Shown: piece by piece, positions 35,592-45,465 of the stretch
Position numbering within the stretch: the first letter of the stretch is position 1
Layout of the letters: every line of letters begins with the position of its first letter
DNA from: JAJYKC01 sp963823105
Lineage (GTDB): Bacteria > Acidobacteriota > Terriglobia > Bryobacterales > Bryobacteraceae
DNA length: 64,000 bases
Assembly: GCA_963823105.1 (NCBI GenBank)
Contig: CAWGKC010000020.1
Coordinates: forward strand, 1 to 64,000
Direction: 5' to 3'
Program-made: the position numbers and the translations under genes
Notes under the pieces: model-generated
What the model was told of the DNA's origin: nothing
Database searches by the model: none
What the model saw: the letters and a program-made list of their open reading frames with translations, nothing else

Positions 35592-36695
35592 ATGCGTCGC
35601 GCCATCGTCATCGCGCTGATTTACGGACCGGCTTTCGCGCAGACTTCGGCGCCGGAGCAATTGTTCCGCGATGCGGTGGCGGCGCAGCGGCGAGGCGACG
35701 ACGGGGAAGCGATCGCGAAATACCGCGAGCTGCTGCGCGTTCAGCCGGGCGTGCCGCAGGTGCGGGCGAACTTGGGCGCGGCGCTGGCGCATCTGGGACG
35801 ATACGACGAGGCCATCGATCAATACCGGTTGGCGCTCGACGCGAATCCCGGTGAAGAGCGCCTGCGGTTCAATCTGGCGTTGGCCTATTACAAAAAGGGC
35901 GATGCGGCGAAGGCGGCGGCCGAGCTTCAATCGCTGCACGCGAAAGCGCCCGGCGACGCGCGCGTGGCGGCGTTGCTGGGCGATTGCTATGGCCGATTGG
36001 GGCGCGACGCGGACGCCGTAGCCGTGCTTCTCGTGGCCGAGGACGCGCATCCCGAAGACCTCGACGTGGCATGGGCGTTAGGCGCCGTTCTGATTCACGA
36101 AGGGCGGCTCCGCGACGGTCTGCGGCGCGTGGAAGCCGTCGCGGCGGGCGGCAAGAGCGCCGAAGCGAATTTGCTTGCCGGTCAAACGCTGGTGCGGCTG
36201 GACGAATTCGAGGCTGCGCGAGTCTACGCGGCGGCGGCGCTGCGGATGAATCCGCAACTGCCGGGAGCCTACACGCTCAGTGGCCGGATTGAACAATACC
36301 TGGGCGATTATACGGCGGCGAAGGCGGATCTGGGAAAGGCGCTCGAAGCCGATCCCGGCGACTTTCAGGCGCACGTGACTTTGGCGGCGATACTCAATTC
36401 CGAGCGCGACCTCGACGGAGCGGCCACGCATATCGGAGTTGCTTTACGATTGCAGCCCGAGTCGCCGCTGGCGCGCTATGAACTGGCGCGGTTGGAGCGC
36501 ACCAAGGGCGAGTTGGATGCCTCGGCGCGGGATTTTGAAAGGGCCATCGCGGCGAATCCGGGCTGGCTTCAGCCGCATGTCGAACTGGCGGCGCTGTATT
36601 ACCGGCTCAACCGGCCCGAGGATGGGGCGCGCGAACGGGCCATCGTCGACAAGCTGAGCGCTGGCGGATCTAATGCGCGGGTTCCTTCACCGTAA
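35592..36695 (+). CDS. exported TPR protein (paralogue C)
   Basis: A 367-residue protein with a short signal peptide (MRRAIVIALIYGPAFAQT). About ten TPR units, including LFRDAVAAQRRGDDGEAIAK, VRANLGAALAHLGRYDEAID, RFNLALAYYKKGDAAKAAAE, AYTLSGRIEQYLGDYTAAKA and ARYELARLERTKGELDASAR. It is divergent from paralogue B (37-base gap) and convergent with the second CRTAC gene, with the last 26 bases overlapping. The arrangement mirrors paralogue A/CRTAC 1. Confidence 0.85.
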   Translation: MRRAIVIALIYGPAFAQTSAPEQLFRDAVAAQRRGDDGEAIAKYRELLRVQPGVPQVRANLGAALAHLGRYDEAIDQYRLALDANPGEERLRFNLALAYYKKGDAAKAAAELQSLHAKAPGDARVAALLGDCYGRLGRDADAVAVLLVAEDAHPEDLDVAWALGAVLIHEGRLRDGLRRVEAVAAGGKSAEANLLAGQTLVRLDEFEAARVYAAAALRMNPQLPGAYTLSGRIEQYLGDYTAAKADLGKALEADPGDFQAHVTLAAILNSERDLDGAATHIGVALRLQPESPLARYELARLERTKGELDASARDFERAIAANPGWLQPHVELAALYYRLNRPEDGARERAIVDKLSAGGSNARVPSP

Positions 36696-38342
36696 TGACG
36701 CGGTCCACCGAAACGTCGTGGAGCGTTTGCGCCGTTCCCGAAGGCCAGCGGATCTCGACCGTGCCGGCCATCGTGTCGCCGCCCTAGCCCGAAGTGGACC
36801 GGGCCGTCGCTTGAAGATGCGTAGCACACGCTGGTTGTCTTGTGGTTGTATTGCGAGCCGCTCTTGCTGGTCAGTTTAACCGTCGCGCCAATACCCTCGC
36901 GGTTGCTCCGCGTCCCTTCGAGCGTCACATCCAGCCAGTGCGCGCCCCCGGGACTGCGATTCATCCATATTTCCGCGGGCGCGCCCAGCGCGGTCGCCAC
37001 GACGTCCAGCCGGCCGTCGCCGTCGAGATCGCCGACCGCGCAACCGCGATGCCGCGCCGGCGCAGCGCCGGTCAAGCCCGCCTCAGCCGTGAAAGCTTGC
37101 CATTTGCCGCTGGCGCCGGGATTGCGGAACACGGTGTTGTTTTGATCGACGGTGACGCCAGGCAACGGGAGCGAGACGACATCGCCTCGCGTGACGAACA
37201 GATCCTTCCAGCCGTCGTTGTCGAAGTCGGCGATGGCCGCGCCGAAGCCGGCCATGGGCATTGACTGTTCGCGAATTCCGGCCGCCGCCGTGATGTCCCG
37301 AAACTCCCGGCCGGCGATATTCTTGAGCATCGGAAACGTTTGCTTGCCGAGCGCGACATAGGCGATGTCGGGATAAGCCGTCGTTGTCGAGATCGCGGAA
37401 ATCGAGACCCATGCCGGAGATGAAGTTACCGTCCTCGACGAGCGCGGTATTGGTTTGGAAGGCGATCTCTTCGAACTTACTCCCGAGATTGTGGAAGAAG
37501 AAATTGTAGTAAGTGTCGTTGGTGACGAAAATATCGGGCCGGCCGTCGCCGTCGAAGTCGGCTACGGCCGCGCCCATTCCCTTGCCAGGGTGCGCCCGCA
37601 AGCCCCATCGTTCGGAGACGTCCTCGAACGTGCCGTTTCCCTTGTTCAGGAAAAGTTGGTTAGGGACGGCGCGGTAATGGCTGGGATTGCAGTACTCGGA
37701 TTGGCCTCCGTGAAGGCACTTCGGCTCGGTGGCGAAATCCCACTGGACGTAATTCACAATGAATAAATCGAGTAATCCGTCGTTGTCGACGTCCACCCAT
37801 GCGCCGGCGACCGCCCAGGGCGGGCCGAATCGGGGATCGGGACGATTCAGGCCGGCTCTTGCGGTGACATCGGTGAAGGTGCCGTCGCCGTTGTTGTGAT
37901 AGAGCGTGTTGCGATGGACGCCCGCGACGAAGAGGTCGGGATGGCCGTCGTTGTCGTAGTCGCCGGCGGCGGCGCCGATGTCGTAGCCCGCGCCAGCCAC
38001 GCCGGCTTGCGCTGTGACGTCGGTAAACACGCCGTTGCCGTCGTTGCGAAACAGGCGATTGCGGTATTTCGGATCGTCCTTTGTAAGCGTGTCGATCTTC
38101 GCGCCATTGGTGAAGAAAATGTCCGGCCGGCCGTCGCCGTTGTAGTCGAAGATCGCTACGCCGCCGGCCATCGCGGCGGGGGCGTGGCGAAACGGCGTTT
38201 CGTCGTTTTCCAGGCGGAAGGCGATAGACGCCAGCGAGAATCGAATCGGCGGCGGAGTGGGAACGGCGGCCGCGTAAAAACACCCCGCCAAAAGCGCCGC
38301 CGCGATCCACCGAAGACGCCGATTCGCGGCGAGGCGAGCCAT
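36670..38342 (-). pseudogene. second CRTAC/ASPIC-UnbV FG-GAP protein, two frameshifts
   Basis: Start ATG at 38342 with a signal peptide (LRWIAAALLAGCFYAAAV). FG-GAP motifs DYNGDGRPDIFFTNG, DYDNDGHPDLFVAG, DVDNDGLLDLFIVNY and DFDGDGRPDIFVTND are intact down to about 37375. There the frame changes: GLDFRDLDNDG continues as YPDIAYV in the next frame if one A of the pair 37375-37376 is dropped. A second change occurs near 36782-36784 (one extra C): DGPVHFGLG continues as GDTMAGTVEIRWPSG, and VITVKEPAH ends at a TAG at 36670. The repaired protein of about 555 residues is full length and paralogous to the one at 32761. It overlaps TPR paralogue C by 26 bases. Confidence 0.85.
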
Positions 38343-38379
38343 TAATGCTAAGAATACCTCCGCCGGAACCGCCGGGCGG

Positions 38380-41300
38380 TTAGAACATGTACTTGACGGC
38401 GAACTCCAACACGCGCCGGCCGACTGCGAACGTAGGGCTTCCGGTGGTGGCGACGTTCTGATTGGTTTGCGCCAGAGTGCCGTTGGCATTGGCGAACTTG
38501 AGCGTCAGGTCGCTGTTGGTGCCGGGAGCGTTGAATTGCGGCAGCGGATGGTTGAGGAAATTGAACGCATCCAGCCGGAATTGCAGTTTTTGGCGCTCGG
38601 TGATGGAGAAATTCTTGTACAGCGAAAGGTCGCTGTTGAAGAACGCGGGCCCCTTGATGTAGGGCCAAATCACGTTGCCGATCTGTCCCGGTTGCGGGGG
38701 AGCGAAGCAGCCGGGATTGAAGTACTGTCCCGATTTTAGGTTGTTGCGCGGATCGCAGGTGAGCACTGGAAGAAGGTTCATCCCATTGGTGCCGAGAAAC
38801 GACTGAGCACTGACGCCGTTGCCGTTCAAGGTGCCATAGCTGGCGTTCAGATCTCCATTCGCGTTCGGCTGGATGGGCGCGCCGCTTTGCCATTGCGTAA
38901 TGCCGGACAATTCCCACCCGTTCAAAGTACCGGCGAGGAATTTATTTCCATGAACTGCATCGGGCAGATTGATGACGTAGGCGGCGTTAAAGATGTGGGT
39001 GTGATCGTAACCGAGGACGCCGTAATTGGCGGCGAGGTTGTACGGATTGTTGGCGACGCCGTTGCCCGCGCCGTTATCGGTTTGGCCATCCCGGATTCCC
39101 AGCACCTTGCTGAAAGTGTAGTTTGTCGTGAAGGTGGCGCGGCCGGTCTGCTTCTGCCAAGTCGCGATGAAGGCGTTGTAGTTGGAGTAGCTGCCGTGAG
39201 ACACCAACTGGATGCCGGTGTAATTGTGCAGCGGGTAATAGTCGTTGGTGGGGAAGCTCGAACTGGTCGGGTTATTGACGACTCCGGTGAGCGGGTCGGG
39301 GCCGAAGAAAGCGCCGACCGGGATCTTGTCGACGTTCGAAAGTGCGCTGTCGAGCAGCATATCGCGGCTGCGGCTGCCCGAATATTGCAATTCGACCAGG
39401 GAGTTGCCGGGAGCGCGCTGGGAGATGGTGAAATTGTAGGTCATGGTGTACGGCGTGCGGCCGTCACCCTCCTGGAGCGCGCCAACGCTGGTTCCCAGTC
39501 CCGCGGGGCCGAGCGAAGGAGAAAACTGGTTGAAGGAGTTATAGCCGACGCAACAATTCCAGGTGGTCGCTTCGGACACGACGCCCAGCGGAGGGGAGTA
39601 GCCGCCGCTGGCGTCGTTGTAAGAAATTTGGTAACGGTAGACGCCGAATCCGCCGCGAAGAACCGTTTTGCCGGTGCCAAATATGTCCCAGGCAAAGCCG
39701 AAGCGGGGTTCGTAATAGAAAGCCGGCGATGTGAAGCCGGAAAGGGGGACGTTCGAATTCTGACCGTGCCAGGTCAGGCCTGTGAAGGCTCCCGCCGCCG
39801 ACGTGTTGTTATACGTCGCGGGATTCCAAACCGCGAGACCTTGTGAGCCTCCCGGCGACCATTGGCCCATGTGGTCGAAGCGCAGGCCAAGGGTCAGCGT
39901 CAGCCGGCGATTCACTTTCCACTGGTCGTTCGCATAGAAGGAATACTGGTGATAGTAGAAATTCGCCACGGGGGCGGAGCTGTCTTGATAGAAACCGGTG
40001 AGGCGGCCCATGGCGAAGTCAGCGGCCGGGTTGCCGGAACTGTTTGCGCCGTAATTCTCGAACTCAAGAACGCCTTGATTGGCGTGCAGGAAGTCGCTGG
40101 CCGTCTGCTGGTTTTGGGCAAAATCCCAATAGAATCCGAATTTCAGCGTGTGAGTGCCCACGACCTTAGTCAGGTTGTCGGCGATATTCGGCGCGGCGGA
40201 AAGCTTGCCGAAGTCGCCGCCCTGGAACTGCTGGCCAAAAGTGGGCGCGAAATAACCGGGGACGGTATTGCTCCAACTGAGCGTATTCGGAAGCTGCGGC
40301 GAATACGGGTTCTTGAACAGTCCGGTCATGTTGAATCCGACCTTCGCCGGGTCGACGGCGCTGGGGTTCGCCAGCGAAATGGGATTGATGAAGGTGGCGT
40401 CGGCGAAGATAAACTCGTTGGTGAGCGTCGGGGAGAACGTGTGGACCAAGTTTGCGCTGTAGGTTTGGGAAACTTGTGGCGCGGGCATCGCCGAGGGATA
40501 TGGCAGTGCGTTTCCGGTGGCCCACCAGACGCTGATGGGATTGTTGTCGAGCTCGTCCTGGCGGTTCCAGGAGAAGAAAAATTTCGTATTCTCGCTGATG
40601 TTATAGTCGCCGCGAAGACGAACTTCCCATCGATTCACGGGCGAGTTATTGAGGTACTGATAATTCGCCCCGATCGGACTCGTCGCCGGGTTGATGTTCG
40701 GCTGAGGCATCGTCTTATACAAGCGCCGCGGAGTTCGGATCGAGCAGCGAGGCGGGGATCATCCCTCCGGGAACAGTGACACCGTTCGTGCAACCCTTTC
40801 GGGCAAGGCGTCGCGTTGTCCAGGCCGAACGATCCATTGGCGAAGGTGTTTCCGAGAGTTTGCAGGTAAGCGGGGCTGAAATTGCCCTGCATCATTTGCT
40901 GCGTAGGAATAAAACGCTGGATCAGCGAACCCTCCGGCTGCTGTTTCATATACTCGTATGCGCCGTAGAAAAACAGCTTGTCGCGATTGTGATTGAAGTT
41001 CGTGCCGGGGATGATCACCGGGCCGCCGATGTCGCCGCCGGGATAATAATAGGAGTCCTGAGGCGCTTTGACGCCGCTCGCCTTCAGGTACGCGTCCTCG
41101 GAGTTGAATTGGCCGTTGCGGGCGTAGAGATAGGCGTCGCCGTGGAACTGGCTGGTGCCGCTTTTGCCGATGGCTTGAAACGTGATGGGGCCTTTGGCGA
41201 ACTCCGCGCCGTAGGCGGATGTCATGATGGTGAACTCGGCGATCTGATTTTGATTGATGTTCGAGGTCTGCGTGCCTTGATTGCCCGGGTCGAGAAGATT

Positions 41301-41984
41301 CGCGCCATCGGAGGTCATCGTCATGCCGCCGTTGGGCTGAGTTCCCTGGGCGCTGAACTGGCCGATCGGTCCGCTGTTGCTCTGCGTGACCAGGCTGCTG
41401 AACATGGTTTGGCCCAAGCCGGTGCTCATACCCATACCCGGCATGATTTTGATCAACTCCGCCGCGTCGCGGCCCTGGATCGCCAGTTCGTTAATCATAT
41501 GAGTGTTCAGGGTTTGACTGGATTGGCCGGTATCGGTGGGGACGACGGCTTCGGAGGCGGAAACGACCTCAATGGTCTGTTTGGCGGAGGCGACCTCGAG
41601 GGCGATATTCGGCAGCGTCAGGTTCGCGGCCTGCGTGAAGATAATGTCCCTCTCCTCCCAGGCGTTGAATCCGGGCGCAACGATCTTCACGGTGTAAGTG
41701 CCCGGCTGCACCGCGGCGAAATTGAAGAAGCCGGACGCGCCGGAGACGGTTTGCCGGCCGCTGTTCGTGGCTTGGTTCGTCAGAACCACGGCCGCGCCGG
41801 GAATCACCGCTCCACTCGTGTCGGAGACGGTCCCGTTAAGCGAGCCGCTGGAGTTCTGGCCAAGAACTGAAGCCCGCGAGGCCAGTAGGATCGCTAGAAA
41901 CGCGACCGCGACGCGGCAGGCATTTAGCGAACGGAAATCAGACGCTTCAATGCATCCTTGCGATGAATCGTGAAGTCGAGACAT
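38380..41984 (-). pseudogene. Oar-like TonB-dependent receptor, two frameshifts
   Basis: About 1,200 residues. N-terminal signal (CRVAVAFLAILLASRASVLG), then a carboxypeptidase-regulatory-like beta domain (GSLNGTVSDTSGAVIPGAAV..GTYTVKIVAPGFNAWEERDI), a plug region (INELAIQGRDAAELIKIMPG; FTIMTSAYGAEFAKGPITFQ) and a long 22-strand-type barrel ending EFAVKYMF, with the terminal aromatic residue of outer-membrane proteins. The barrel is interrupted at ATPCPKG, where dropping one A of 40792-40793 gives CTNGVTVPGGMIPASLLDPN. Dropping one A of 40721-40722 then gives AALYKTMPQPNINP, and the frame runs to the TTA at 38380. This acidobacterial family is thought to import large substrates such as oligosaccharides; no substrate can be named. 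Confidence 0.88.
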
Positions 41985-42871
41985 GGACCTCTCCCCATTT
42001 ACTTAAACTGGTGCCAAACCGCCCGCCAGCGGGCAAATCGGGCCAACCACAAACCGTCACATCGAGTTGCGACACTAAAACCGCTGAACCGATGCAGCGT
42101 AATCGCTTTGTATTACAAAAGAGAGTAAGGCAAAATTCGCTGGCTGTCAATACGAGCACCTACGATTTGTGGGTTGGCGAAGGGGAAATCACCCGTAACG
42201 AGACCCGTCCAGGCCAAGTAACCACTTACTTTGGTTATGCTTAGAGGAATCGGCGGCGAAATTATGGGGAATGCGAGAATTATTGACGGAGGGTTAGTGG
42301 CGGGCGCGCCGCGGCATCGATTCTTGTAAAGAAGGGTCTCCGGATTTCCCCGCGACCGCGGCGGCGATGGACGCGGATACCCGTTGCGGAACGGGGCTCG
42401 CTTCGGCCGTGTTCGTTAGTGGAAGAATCCATCGGTGGTCAAATAAGGAGGCGTTGAAAACTGTTGGCGAAGAAAGCCGCGCGTGGGCTCGTGTTGACCG
42501 CTGAACGGCGTCCGGCCTCAGCGGCGATCAGGCCGTACGCCAGGGCAGCCAAGTCCGCAACGATCCCTGCTCGCGCGGCGGATAGGGAAGGCGACTGGGG
42601 AGATACCGGCGGCCCACTTGAGCGGATGGCGCCGAATACTATAGCGGAGACGATCGCTTTCTATCGCCGCCCTCGCGCGTCGCTCGGAAACGGCGGGTAC
42701 GTTCTGCGCGTCTCTACAGACGGCGGTCGCCGCGGCTCCGGGGAATCGGATACTGGGCGCCCCAGGGCCGGAAAGACCCAAGGATGGCGAATACTCGCCG
42801 CTTAGATGGGCCGTCTCCGGCGGCGGCTCCTTAACGTACAATCGGATCGTCGGCGCAGCGGAAGTAGACAT
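41985..42871. other. gene-poor intergenic region between divergent genes
   Basis: This 887-base gap separates the divergently transcribed TonB receptor (minus) and the conserved gene at 42872 (plus). It must hold both promoters, but I see no convincing -35/-10 pair, riboswitch or repeat. Frames exist on both strands (for instance 42464-42805 plus and 42518-42871 minus) but are Arg/Ala/Pro-rich with no domain-like pattern, and are probably chance frames in high-GC DNA. The 41985-42300 part is noticeably less GC-rich than the flanks. Confidence 0.5.
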
Positions 42872-44395
42872 ATGGCTAACGAAACCGAAGAGACACGAAA
42901 GTTACGAGTGCGTTCCGTCGATAGCATGATTGTGGGTACCTCAACAGCGCTTCCGGCCGGCGACGAACGCCCCAGACTCAGCACGCACCAAAAGGCGCTG
43001 AAGATTAACCTGGACCCGCTTCGCTACGGGAGCTTCGCGGAGATCGGCGCGGGGCAGGAAGTGGCCCGGTGGTTCTTCAAGGTGGGGGCGGCCGCCGGCA
43101 CCATCTCCAAGTCCATGTCCGCCTACGATATGGCGGTTAGCGACGCGATTTATGGCCGCTGCAAGCGGTATGTCTCTAAAGAGCGGCTGCAGCAGATGTT
43201 GCAGCACGAACACAATTTGAACCTGGAGCGTCTGGGGGATTCGCGCGGGGACACGACGGCTTTTTTCGCGTTCGCCGACACGGTCGCCGCCCGTAATTTT
43301 CTGGGCACGAATGAGTGCCATGGCTGGATGGGAGTGAGATTTCAAGCGCAGCCGCGGGACGAAGACAACCAGATCAACATCCACGTCCGCATGTTGGATC
43401 ACGAAAATAGTTTGCAGCAGGAGGCGCTTGGAATCGTCGGCGTGAATCTTCTGTACGCGGCCTTTTTCCTGCACCACGCGCCTCAGGCGATGATCGAGTC
43501 GTTGCTCGATAACCTGACGACGGATCGCATCGAGATCGACATGATCGAGTTTTCCGGCATCGAGTTCCGCCGTGTCGATAGCCGGGTGATGAGTCTTAAG
43601 CTGGTGCAGTTGGGGTTGAGCGGCGCGGCCATGTTCGGGCCGTCCGGCGACGTGCTGCAACCTTCGGAGGTGCTGCACAAAAAGCCGATTCTCGTCGAGC
43701 GGGGCAGCTTCCGGCCCGTGACCAAAGTGAATATCGATATGGTCAACGGCGCCCGCGAACGGTTTGCCGCCGAGCCCGAGGTGAAGGGGGACGAAGTCGT
43801 CGAGTTAATGGAAATCACGATGAGCAACCTGCTCTCGGCCGGGGATATCGACGTACACGACTTCCTGGCGCGGGCCGACCTGCTGGAGGCCGCGGGTAAG
43901 ACGGTGCTGATTTCCGATTACTCGGAATACTTCCGGCTGGCCGCCTACCTCACGCGGTACACCAACGAGCCGATCGCGCTCACTATGGGTGTGAGCAGCC
44001 TGAAGGAATTGTTCGAGGAGCGCTATTATTCGGGTCTCGAAGGCGGAATTCTGGAGGCTTTCGGCAAGCTGTTCACCAAGAATTTGAGGATTTACGTCTA
44101 TCCCCTGCTGGACCCCGTTTCAGGGCAACTGATCACCGCGGAGAACCTGCCGATGCCGCCGGATCAATGTCACCTTTACCGGCATCTGTTGGAACGCGGC
44201 CGAATCAAGCAGCAGGATAATTTCGACCGGAGCGTGCTTCACATCTTTTCACGCGACGTGCTGAAGAGGATCAAGGCGCGCGACGCTACGTGGGAAGAGA
44301 TGGTCCCGCCGGATATCGCCGGGGTGATTAAGCGGCGGCGTTTTTTCGGGTATCGGGAAGTGGACGAGGGAGATCGGGATTTAGTGCGCCGTTAG
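42872..44395 (+). CDS. conserved protein of unknown function
   Basis: A 507-residue cytoplasmic protein, no signal peptide or membrane segment. A very well-conserved-looking core: LKINLDPLRYGSFAEIGAGQ, EVARWFFKVGAAAGTISKSM, SAYDMAVSDAIYGRCKRYVS, then LNLERLGDSRGDTTAFFAFA and RNFLGTNECHGWMGVRFQ. I remember this family as widespread and often labelled nicotinate/nicotinamide-nucleotide adenylyltransferase in databases, but no HxGH-type nucleotidyltransferase motif is present, so I do not assign that activity. The isolated GAGQE and HGWMG motifs hint at a ligand site. A GGAAG ribosome site precedes the ATG at 42872. It overlaps the convergent MBL gene by 15 bases. Confidence 0.8.
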   Translation: MANETEETRKLRVRSVDSMIVGTSTALPAGDERPRLSTHQKALKINLDPLRYGSFAEIGAGQEVARWFFKVGAAAGTISKSMSAYDMAVSDAIYGRCKRYVSKERLQQMLQHEHNLNLERLGDSRGDTTAFFAFADTVAARNFLGTNECHGWMGVRFQAQPRDEDNQINIHVRMLDHENSLQQEALGIVGVNLLYAAFFLHHAPQAMIESLLDNLTTDRIEIDMIEFSGIEFRRVDSRVMSLKLVQLGLSGAAMFGPSGDVLQPSEVLHKKPILVERGSFRPVTKVNIDMVNGARERFAAEPEVKGDEVVELMEITMSNLLSAGDIDVHDFLARADLLEAAGKTVLISDYSEYFRLAAYLTRYTNEPIALTMGVSSLKELFEERYYSGLEGGILEAFGKLFTKNLRIYVYPLLDPVSGQLITAENLPMPPDQCHLYRHLLERGRIKQQDNFDRSVLHIFSRDVLKRIKARDATWEEMVPPDIAGVIKRRRFFGYREVDEGDRDLVRR

Positions 44396-45382
44396 AGGCG
44401 CCGCTTTGCGCTGCCGCTCTTCCGTCGCCTTGCGCTGCTCCTCCAGCGCCTTCCATACCGCCGCGTTCGCCGGCCAGATCGTATAATCCCGCATCGCCAT
44501 GCGCCGCGGCGTCCCGTGCATCGCCGTCAGCGCCGCGTCGAGCTCCAGCAGATCGGCCCGCGGCAGCGCCAACTCGTGCTCCTCCGGCTGATACATCGTC
44601 CCGATCGGATAATCGGAATACGGCGTGCGCCGCTCTTCGATGTGGTTGCCGATCACGTGCGCCACCACCTTTCCCTCCGTGAAATTCACCAGCCGCCGGA
44701 CGCTTTTCACATAGTCTTCGAAGTTGATTTCATCGACATAAAGACGGCCGGGGTACAGCGAGTCGCCGGACAGCAGCACCCCCGTCTGGCGGTCGTAAAA
44801 CGCCACGCTCAGCAGGTCGTGTCCCGGGATCGGCACTACATCCAGTACGCGCTGGCCCAGATCCACGCTGCCGGCGGTCTCCGGCCAACGCGCGATTCCG
44901 TAGAACTTCTCCATGCCATTCCGCTCGAGCGGCGCCATCGTCACCGGCATCGATGGATCGTTCAGCGCGCGAAGCTGGGCGTCGCCGCTGACGTGGTCTC
45001 CGTGTCCGTGCGTGTGCGCCACGATCAAGTCGATGCGCGCGCGTCCGTTGCGCTCCAGCCATGTCCTCACCGTCGCCTGAACCATGCGCGCGATGTCGTT
45101 CTTGCCGGCCCCGGTGTCCAGCAACAGCGCTCTGTCGGCTCCGAAAAGCAGAAATACAAATGGCTTCTCGTAGTTGGTGCAGCCCGACTCGCGGATGATG
45201 AAAAAATCCGGGTTGTACTCCTGAATCTGCCAATCGGGCGTTTCAACGCAATTCGGCCCGCCCGTCCGCCAAGTCATCGGCAGCACGCCGCCGCGCACGC
45301 CGCCGCCGTCCGGCTGGCTCACTTGCGCTCCCCCCACGGCCGTCAAAGCGGTCAACAGAAGCGCAAAGGGCGCGGCGCGCAC
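44381..45382 (-). CDS. exported metallo-beta-lactamase-fold hydrolase
   Basis: A 333-residue MBL-superfamily protein. The frame is open well upstream, but the GTG at 45382 has GGAGG 6 bases before it and gives a proper signal peptide (RAAPFALLLTALTAVGGAQ). Zinc motif AHTHGHGDHVSG (HxHxDH), later GHDLLSV and SGDSLYPGRLY supply the other ligands. It is the type of secreted MBL hydrolase seen in Acidobacteriota, substrate unknown (not necessarily a beta-lactamase). It is the last gene of a minus-strand group after an aldo/keto reductase and a beta-propeller, 83 bases after the latter. Confidence 0.87.
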   Translation of the reverse strand: MRAAPFALLLTALTAVGGAQVSQPDGGGVRGGVLPMTWRTGGPNCVETPDWQIQEYNPDFFIIRESGCTNYEKPFVFLLFGADRALLLDTGAGKNDIARMVQATVRTWLERNGRARIDLIVAHTHGHGDHVSGDAQLRALNDPSMPVTMAPLERNGMEKFYGIARWPETAGSVDLGQRVLDVVPIPGHDLLSVAFYDRQTGVLLSGDSLYPGRLYVDEINFEDYVKSVRRLVNFTEGKVVAHVIGNHIEERRTPYSDYPIGTMYQPEEHELALPRADLLELDAALTAMHGTPRRMAMRDYTIWPANAAVWKALEEQRKATEERQRKAAPLTAH

Positions 45383-45465
45383 CGCAATCCTCCGCAAGGA
45401 ACGGATCGCGCCGCACTCCGTTTTGCGCGTGTTCCATAAAAGCAGGCATCGCCCGCTCGGAAAGT

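Noticed and set aside
42464..42805. 113-codon plus-strand frame (and 42518-42871 minus) in the large gap
   Set aside because: Both are Arg/Ala/Pro-rich with no ribosome site or family pattern. They overlap each other, so at least one is false, and probably both.
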